Source of the DNA: Giardia muris
Lineage: Eukaryota > Fornicata > Diplomonadida > Hexamitidae
Direction of reading: 5' to 3'
DNA: 14,351 bases
Assembly (NCBI GenBank): GCA_006247105.1
Contig: VDLU01000037.1
Coordinates: 1 to 14,351, forward strand
The notes under the pieces: generated by a model
Told to the model about the DNA's origin: nothing
What the model saw: the letters and a program-made list of their open reading frames with translations, nothing else
Databases searched by the model: none
Made by a program: the position numbers and the translations under genes
Part shown: positions 9,197 to 14,351 of the stretch, piece after piece
Position numbering within the stretch: position 1 is the stretch's first letter
Layout: the number at the start of each line of letters is the position of its first letter

Positions 9197-9780
9197 CGGC
9201 CTTCACTCACGACTTCATCCCCACTTGACCATCAGCTGTCCCAGCACACGCATCCGGCCTCCTCGGGGCCATAGGGGTTGAAGACCTCGAACACCCCCCA
9301 AGACCCCAGAAGGACCCCAGGACAGGAGATCCGACGACCATCAATCCAAAAAACTGCCATCCATCCAGCCCTCTCCATTCACGTTCGTACCGACTCCTGA
9401 CACCTGTACCCGTCCCCGTACATGGACCATCGTCATTGACATCAGGACGGATATAGGGTCGTCCCCCCCATGACCCCAAGAGATCCTCGAGAACCCAATG
9501 GAGGCCCCAAGGGTCCAGAAGAGGCATGAAGGCATGGACCAAGAGTCATCACCTCCTTATCAGCATCACTCACGGCTTCATCCCCATTCCACCCCAGGAC
9601 CAGAGGACTCGATGATGTCCAGCAATCAAGACGATCCAAAAAACCACCATTCGTCCTCCATGCCAACCGAGCCCCCAGCCCCCATTCGCCCGTCCTCGGC
9701 CCTATCCGCCCTTATATTGGCCCCTAACACCTGTATCCATCCATGCACAGGGGCCATCGGGGGGTATTACGACATGACCA
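9170..9780. repeat. Diverged tandem duplication within minus-strand coding-like DNA
   Basis: Sequence near 9170-9235 (GGTCATCACATCCTCC... CTTCACTCACGACTTCATCCCC) recurs at about 9540-9590 (AGTCATCACCTCCTTA... CATCACTCACGGCTTCATCCCC). ATCCAAAAAACTGCCAT (9344) recurs as ATCCAAAAAACCACCAT (9634). CCTGACACCTGTA (9395) recurs as CCTAACACCTGTA (9723). The three offsets (366, 290 and 328) differ, so the copies have gained and lost DNA. Read on the minus strand both copies give a GDE(A/V)VS(D/E)...(E/D)VMTL peptide, which suggests the duplicated material was once coding. No intact frame remains. Confidence 0.5.
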
Positions 9781-9959
9781 TCCATCCCCGACCCCGAGGA
9801 CAGGAGGACTCCACTCAAGCCTTCTACCGGCAGCAAGGCCAACCACCACCCCCGACCTCATGGACAGAGGACCGGAGACCCCCGAAGCCAGGGCCCGCAA
9901 GGCCGACAACCCCACCATGCCAAGATGATCCATCCTTCACTCAACACCCCTGCATCCGA
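9781..9959. other. Transition between coding-like remnants and CCCAAG array
   Basis: This is C/A-rich sequence with no recognisable gene. A 201-codon plus-strand frame (9498-10103) passes through it, but its product is Pro/Gln/Ser-rich low complexity and merges into the CCAAG repeat, so it is not called as a gene. Confidence 0.35.
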
Positions 9960-12310
9960 CCCCATCAAGCCATCAAGGCACGTATCCCGTCCAAGCCCCA
10001 ACCCCAGTCTCCAAGTCCCCAAAGCCTAAGAGCCCAGCCCAAAGCTCACAAGAGGCCCCAGAGACCCCAGCACAGGAAGAGACCCAAGGTCACAAGCACC
10101 TAATCCCCTGAAGCCCAAGCCCCCGAGACAACAAAGGCCCCCGGCCCAGGCCCAAAGCCCTCAAGAGACCCCGAAGAGCTCAGCCCAAAGACCCAAACCT
10201 CCAAGACCTCAAGAAGCCCCAAAGACCCCCAAGGTCCGATGCAGGAGGTCCCAAGGCCAAGAGGACCGAGGACCCAGCCTTCAAGGCCCAAGAGCTCAAG
10301 ATGACTCCGGCTCCCGCCCAAAGAGTCCCGAAGGTCCACAACTCCCAAGATCCCCAATGCCCCAATGTAGAAGGACCCAAGGCCCAAAGCTCCCAAAGAC
10401 CCACTGCAGGAGGATCCAAGGACAAGAAGCCCAAACATCCAAGCCCGAAGACCCCGGCCTCCAAGTCCAAGAGCTCAAGGTCCAAACCTCCAAACCCCCC
10501 AGGAAATTCCCAAAACCCTCAAGTCTCCGAAGACAACAAAGAGGCCCCAAGAAGCCCCAGCACAAGATCCCAAGAGGTCGAAGAGCTCAAGGCCCAAAGA
10601 CCCCCGGGCCAAGATGACTCCAGCTCCCAGACCCAAGAGTCCCAAGGCCCCCCAAGGCCCACTGCAGGAGGACCCAAGGCCACAAGCCCTCAGGACCCCG
10701 GATTCCGAAGACCCCCCTCAAGCCCCAGTCTCCAAGTCTAAGACCCCCAAACCCCCAAGGTCCAAGAAGACCTACCCCAAGACCTCGAAGAGCCCAAGAA
10801 GCCAAGGCCTCAACCCCGAAGCCTCAGACCCCCAAGGTCAAAGACCCCCAACCTTCAATACCCCAAGGCCGCAAGCCCCCAAGGTCCCGACCTTCAATAC
10901 CCCAAGTCCCCCAAGCCCGAGCCTCATTCCAAACCCTCCAAGTCCCCTAAGACCCCAGACCCCAAGCTCCGAGCATCTCAAGCCTCAACCCCGAAGACCC
11001 CAAGGTCCAAGCCCCCAGGTCTCCAACCCCGAGGGCCCAAACCCCCAAAGAGGACCCAAAGACCTACTGCAGGAGGACCCAAGCCTGAGAAGCCCCCAAC
11101 ACAAGACCCCAAGTCCCAAGGCCTCCCGAGACCCCAGCCTTCAATGCCCCAAGGCCCAAGCCCAAGGAGCCCGAAGGCCCACAACCCCAAGAGGTCCTAA
11201 GACCCCCAACACAAGAGCTCAAGACCCCCTAGGGCCCGCAACCCCCAATGCCCCAGGACCTCGAAGAGACCCCAAGGACCCCATGCAGAAGGACTCAAGG
11301 CCCAAGACCCCAAGGGGACCAAGGACCCAAGAGGCCCAACACAAGAGCCCCCAAACCTCCAAGGCTCGAGACCCCTAAGAGCTCAAGAGACCTCCAAGAC
11401 CCTCAAGAGGATCCCGCAACCCCAAGACCCCAGTGCAGGAGGACCCAGACCTCCAAGCCCCCCCCAAAGACCCCAAATCCCCCAAGAGCCAAGCCCAAGA
11501 GACCCCAACTCCAAGGAGCCCCAAGGCCCCAGCATTCAATGCCCCAAGCCCGAAGCCCAAGAAGCCAAGCTCAAGTCCAGACCCCCCAAACCCCACGCAA
11601 GAGCCCAAGGCCCTAAGGCCCCGAGACCCCAAACCTCAAGGGGACCGAGGCCCAAAGACCCCTAAGAGACCCCCAAGGCCCTCAAGAAGCCCAAGAGCTC
11701 AAAGACCCATGGCCCCAAGACCTTGAAGAGACCCAAGGCCCAAGTCCAAGGAGCCCAGCCTTCAATGCCCAAGGACCCCAAAGCCAAGACCCCAAGAGCC
11801 CCAAGCCCCCATGCCTGAAGGTCCAAGGTCCCGAAGACCCCAAGGCCCTAACACAAGAGCCCCCAAGGTCCAAGACCCCTAAGAGACCCCAGACCCAAGG
11901 GCCACCCAAAGGTCCAAGGCCCAAAGCCCCCAAGCCCAAGAGCTTCAAGCCCCCAGACCCCGAAGACCCCCCTAAGTCCAAGCCCCCAGCTCACAAGTCC
12001 GAAGGCCTCAGAGACCCCAACACAAGAGGCTCCAAGGCCCAAGCCCGAAGCCAAAGCCAAGGCCTCAATGCAGGAAGACCCAAGTCCAAGAGTCCCCGAA
12101 GAGTCCAAGAGCCCCAAAGCCCCCCAAGGTCCAAGGCTCCACCTTCAATGCCCCAAGACCCCCTAAGACCCTAATCCCCAAGAGCTCAAGGGCCGGCCCC
12201 AAGCCCTCGAAGAGTCCAAGAGACCCCGAAGAGGTCAGCCCAAAGCCCCCCCCAGAGACCCCAATCCCAGCCGAGGGCCCAAGCCTTCAAGGTCCAAACC
12301 CAAGGCCCAA
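9960..12310. repeat. CCCAAG-type T-poor low-complexity array, left block
   Basis: About 2.3 kb of irregular CCCAAG, CCAAGACCCC, AAGGCCC and GAGCTCAAG units; the plus strand is poor in T. Two longer motifs recur at irregular spacing. TGCAGGAGGACCCAAGG and variants appear at 10240, 10366, 10405, 10663, 11068, 11284, 11434 and 12069. CCTTCAATGCCCCAAGG and variants appear near 10851, 10889, 11136, 11532, 11759 and 12142. Stop codons are rare, so Pro/Lys/Gln-rich frames of up to 254 codons appear (such as 10614-11378). They shift frame, lack plausible boundaries and are treated as repeat by-products. It looks like satellite-like or degenerate minisatellite DNA. Confidence 0.75.
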
Positions 12311-12317
12311 AAAGGGG

Positions 12318-12382
12318 TCAAATTTGAGGGGGAAAAGGGAACTAGCGGAGGCACGGCGAAAGGAAGGGGGAAGTGCCTCCGC
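12318..12382. repeat. Palindrome TCAAATTTGA and 10-bp perfect hairpin at array edge
   Basis: TCAAATTTGA at 12318-12327 is a perfect 10-base palindrome. Just beyond it GCGGAGGCAC (12345-12354) and GTGCCTCCGC (12373-12382) form a perfect 10-bp stem around an 18-base purine-rich loop. The pair lies where the CCCAAG array stops, about 140 bp past the stop of the left zinc-finger copy. It could be a duplication boundary, a terminator-like element or a relic. There is no TAATATTAC-like sequence in this loop. Confidence 0.5.
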
Positions 12383-12408
12383 ACGGTCCGGGGCCCCGGG
12401 ACGGCCTA

Positions 12409-12523
12409 GAGAGGCTGGGACGAGGCTCGTGAGCTACTCGTAAGGGCGGAGCGCCTCTCGAAGCTCCAAGGCGACAGCGGGGTATGGGTGTGGACATGCG
12501 CGATACCCAGGCTCCTGGCCCCG
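12409..12523 (-). repeat. 115-bp conserved element, copy A (3' flank of zinc-finger pseudogene)
   Basis: It matches 13046-13159 at about 112 of 115 positions, with two substitutions and one G-run length difference. It begins one base past the presumed stop of each zinc-finger gene on the minus strand, with CGGGGCCAGGAGCCTGGGTA (copy A) or CGGGGCCAGG two bases past the stop (copy B). Potential stems are GGAGC/GCTCC (12448-12452 with 12463-12467) and GGGTAT/ATACCC (12480-12485 with 12503-12508). It could be a 3' UTR control element, a small RNA or a recombination unit. Confidence 0.75.
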
Positions 12524-13012
12524 TTACTTGCTAAAGAGGAAGTCGAGGAGCTTGTCCTCCTCCTGATAGCGGGCGACCACGTCCATGGGTGGGTGAGGCC
12601 GCCGAACTTCATACCCTTGCCTGCGACCCAGACGAGGGAGTCCTCAGCCCTACAGAGGGGACAGGGCCCTTCCTCTTTGAGAGGGAATAGCCAACTTTGA
12701 GGCAATCGCGCCGGTTGCAAGTGACCATGCCCTTACAGGCATAGCACTTGTACCCGCCTTCCTCGTTCCAGCGGGCGAAAGGTCGGAGGCATATGGGACA
12801 CGTTCCATGCTGCTGAATTGCCTCCTCCTCGTAGAAGACGAGGGGCACGCAGGGGGCCTCTAAATGGTCCGCTTGGACCCCCGCGACATACGGACGAGTA
12901 CGAGGGGCTCGTCCACGGCAGGCCCCTGTTTGAGGACAGGCTCGTCCTCCTCATCCTCCGAGAAGGAGGAGGAGGCCGTCGTGCCGCTGATCGAGATCTC
13001 CGACTCGCTCAT
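12524..13012 (-). pseudogene. Broken copy of RING-like eight-cysteine zinc-finger gene
   Basis: This is the left member of a tandem pair. The ATG at 13012-13010 opens MSESEISISGTT, matching the intact copy, and is preceded by GAAAAAG. That frame meets TAG at about 12864. The homologous protein continues in a second frame (peptide QADHLEAP, then CPIC, CYAC and TCNRRDC), changes frame again near 12680-12670 before CPLC, and a third time near 12590. It ends at the TAA at 12526-12524. All three changes are in the same direction, each like the loss of one base. The eight presumed zinc ligands of the intact copy (CPIC, CYAC, the two Cys of TCNRRDC, CPLC) are all kept across the breaks; an extra Cys at residue 157 of the intact copy is not. 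The N-terminal linker is shorter. It is either a young pseudogene or a gene carrying sequencing errors. Confidence 0.7.
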
Positions 13013-13025
13013 CTTTTTCGTTTTG

Positions 13026-13043
13026 CGCCCACCCGGTCGGGCG
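13026..13043 (-). promoter_or_regulatory. Small hairpin upstream of zinc-finger copy A
   Basis: CGCCC (13026-13030) and GGGCG (13039-13043) flank a short loop just upstream of the ATG at 13012. The intact copy has a comparable hairpin at the same relative place, and both contain CGGTCG. A promoter role is only inferred. Giardia promoters are short and lie right at the start codon. Confidence 0.3.
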
Positions 13044-13045
13044 GA

Positions 13046-13159
13046 GAGAGGCTGGGACGAGGCTCGTGAGCTACTCGTAAGGGCGGAGCGCCTCTTGAAG
13101 CTCCAAGGCGACAGCGGGTATGGGTGTGGACATGCGTGATACCCAGGCTCCTGGCCCCG
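13046..13159 (-). repeat. 115-bp conserved element, copy B (3' flank of intact zinc-finger gene)
   Basis: This is the partner of 12409-12523, one base shorter in a G run. It lies between the stop of the intact gene (13164-13162) and the start region of the broken copy, so it is the intergenic part of the tandem duplication unit. Nucleotide identity of about 97% greatly exceeds that of the coding parts, which share perhaps half of their residues. Confidence 0.75.
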
Positions 13160-13161
13160 AT

Positions 13162-13836
13162 TTACGCTTTGCGAGGTCGACGCTTGAGGGTCCTGCGCTT
13201 TCTGATCTCCCTCTCGACCTCGTCCCTCTGGAACCTCTCCTGGATCCTCTGGATGATGGGGTTGACCCCGGTGTGGTTGGCAGCGTGGACGCTCATGTCA
13301 CCGCCTGCGTGCCAGTATACAGAGCCCGGGGTCCTGCAGAGGGGGCAGCGGTTCTCCCCCAGGAGGCACTGGTACATGGTGTTGAGGCACATGATTCTGT
13401 TACATGTGATGCTCTTCCTACATGCGTAACATCTGTAACCCCCGAAACGATTCCATCTGGGCCAAATGTCGAGACATATAATGCAGGAGCCCTCCCTCCT
13501 GTGGATCTCGCGACGGGTCTTGGTTGAGCGCTTGTAGGGAGCTTCGATGCGGTCGGCTTGTGCGGCCATCTCCCACGCGTCGGGGTAATTGCCCCACGTG
13601 GCGTCCACGCCCACGTCGTTGGGCATGCGCTCGGCGCGGAGCTCGGTGAAGATGGGCTCACTGTCCTCCTCATCCCTCCACGAGGGGGTGTCGGGGAGCC
13701 TCTTGGGCGCAGGCTCGGGCGTGGAGGAGGTGAGGGGGTGGGAGTGGAAGCCCCATTCGAAGCCCGTGAGCGGGGGAGGCGTGGAGGAGCTCGTGGTCGT
13801 GGTCGTGGAGCTGATCGAGATCTCCGACTCGCTCAT
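13162..13836 (-). CDS. RING-like eight-cysteine zinc-finger protein, 224 aa
   Basis: This is the only convincing intact protein gene in the window. I chose the ATG at 13836 because the broken copy starts at the same MSESEISIS, because both are preceded by GAAAAAG, and because the 33 bases around the start (13811-13843) are identical in the two. The upstream in-frame extension to 13956 lies in low-complexity sequence. Residues 1-60 are Ser/Thr/Pro-rich and then acidic, probably disordered. The zinc-finger core is C118-x2-C121, C136-x2-C139, C145, C150 and C164-x2-C167, with Trp125, Trp128 and Gly-Gly-Tyr132-134 between the first two pairs. Spacing of the middle ligands differs from a classic RING, so 'RING-like' is a description. 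E3 ubiquitin-ligase or nucleic-acid-binding roles are guesses. The C-terminus (210-224) is strongly basic, possibly a nuclear signal. The TAA stop lies in CGTAAATC, resembling the Giardia polyadenylation signal AGTRAAY. It could be a host gene family or of mobile or viral origin. Confidence 0.72.
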   Translation of the reverse strand: MSESEISISSTTTTTSSSTPPPLTGFEWGFHSHPLTSSTPEPAPKRLPDTPSWRDEEDSEPIFTELRAERMPNDVGVDATWGNYPDAWEMAAQADRIEAPYKRSTKTRREIHRREGSCIICLDIWPRWNRFGGYRCYACRKSITCNRIMCLNTMYQCLLGENRCPLCRTPGSVYWHAGGDMSVHAANHTGVNPIIQRIQERFQRDEVEREIRKRRTLKRRPRKA

Positions 13837-13849
13837 CTTTTTCAGTCTT

Positions 13850-13869
13850 CCGCTCGGTCGATTGAGCGG
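13850..13869 (-). promoter_or_regulatory. Small hairpin upstream of intact zinc-finger gene
   Basis: CCGCTC (13850-13855) and GAGCGG (13864-13869) form a 6-bp stem 14 bases upstream of the ATG at 13836. It is the counterpart of the hairpin at 13026-13043. It may mark promoter DNA or the edge of the duplicated unit; to its right the sequence turns into CCCAAG repeat within 40 bases. Confidence 0.3.
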
Positions 13870-13879
13870 ATTGGCAGCA

Positions 13880-14351
13880 GCCCCCCACAGCCCCCCCCCA
13901 GCCCCCAAGTCCAAGCCCCCCAAAGAGCCCGAAGAGCCCCAAGTCCAAAGGTCCAAAGGTCCAAGCCCTCAAGTCAAGACCCGAAGAGGACCGAGGACCC
14001 AAGAGACCCTCAAGACCAAGAAGATCCAGCCCAAGGCCCAACGCAAGAGCCCAAGCCCTCAGGGCCCTAGATCCCGAAGTCAAGAGACCCACAAGAGCCC
14101 AAGGCCCAAGGAGCCCCTAAGGTCAAGAGGACCGAGAACCCCCAATGCAGGAGGACCCAGACCCAAGACCCAAGACCTCAGGCCAAAGCCCCCCGAGACC
14201 CCATCTTTCAATGCCCTAAGTCCGAGAGCCCGAAGAGGCCGAAGAGCTCAAGACCCCCCAGAGACCCCAGACCCAATGTAGGAGATCCCAAGGGCCCAAG
14301 ACCCCAAGAAGTCAAGTCCCCCCAAGGGCCAGCCTTCAAGTCCAAGGCCCC
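13880..14351. repeat. CCCAAG-type low-complexity array, right block (continues past window)
   Basis: This has the same composition and units as the block at 9960-12310. The TGCAGGAGGACCC motif recurs at 14145, with a variant, TGTAGGAGATCCCAAG, at 14276. TTTCAATGCCCTAAG lies near 14206. Thus the zinc-finger pair sits inside one interrupted array. Plus-strand open frames (such as 13589-14281) run through it but are repeat by-products. Confidence 0.7.

Noticed and set aside
9762..9770. GGGTATTAC, resembling the circovirus nonanucleotide TAGTATTAC
   Set aside because: Two mismatches and only a weak 6-bp potential stem with a 23-base loop; not supported as a second origin.
10614..11378. 254-codon Pro/Lys/Gln-rich frame
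   Set aside because: It is produced by the CCCAAG array; neighbouring frames are also open, with no conserved start or end.
12488..13429. Plus-strand frames starting MWTC(A/V)IPRLLAP in both zinc-finger units
   Set aside because: These are shadows of the minus-strand genes and the 115-bp element; similarity ends where the element ends.

Overview
The window carries one complete eukaryotic ribosomal RNA unit, followed by about 8.5 kb of accessory, repeat-rich DNA. The rRNA points to a diplomonad of the Giardia lineage. The SSU rRNA is only about 1.43 kb and opens with an ATCCGGTTGATCCTGCCGG-type 5' end. ITS1 and ITS2 are each only about 35-50 bases, the 5.8S rRNA is about 130 nt and the LSU rRNA about 2.6 kb. 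This very compact GC-rich layout is known from Giardia. I cannot fix the species; a G. muris-like organism is possible.

Layout: 1-1422 is upstream spacer and presumed external transcribed spacer. 1423-5690 holds SSU, 5.8S and LSU rRNA, all on the plus strand. 5690-7200 is a very G-rich spacer with degenerate short repeats, and 7230-7620 is a pyrimidine-rich tract with a roughly 10-base repeat. A small AT-rich island at 7624-7666 is an imperfect 14-bp hairpin presenting the exact nonanucleotide TAATATTAC, the hallmark nick site of rolling-circle origins in CRESS DNA viruses. To its right, 9196-7937 on the minus strand is a multiply frameshifted protein-coding remnant. Around 9170-9780 there are diverged partial duplications. 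From 9960 to 12300 the DNA is a T-poor CCCAAG-rich low-complexity array, which resumes after 13880. Embedded in that array is a tandem pair of minus-strand genes for a small eight-cysteine, RING-like zinc-finger protein: one intact (13836-13162) and one broken by three frame changes (13012-12524). Both are followed by the same 115-bp element, about 97% identical, although the coding parts have diverged strongly.

Most interesting reading: the spacer or flank of this rDNA unit has collected virus-like and gene-family debris. An origin hairpin of CRESS type lies about 290 bp from a decayed unknown gene, next to an rDNA locus of a lineage for which CRESS virus association and integrated Rep-like genes are already reported. 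I see no Rep gene in the window, so the viral link rests on the hairpin. A caution applies throughout. Several universally conserved rRNA motifs lack a base or two, often in C runs, so some frameshifts could be long-read homopolymer errors rather than real decay.
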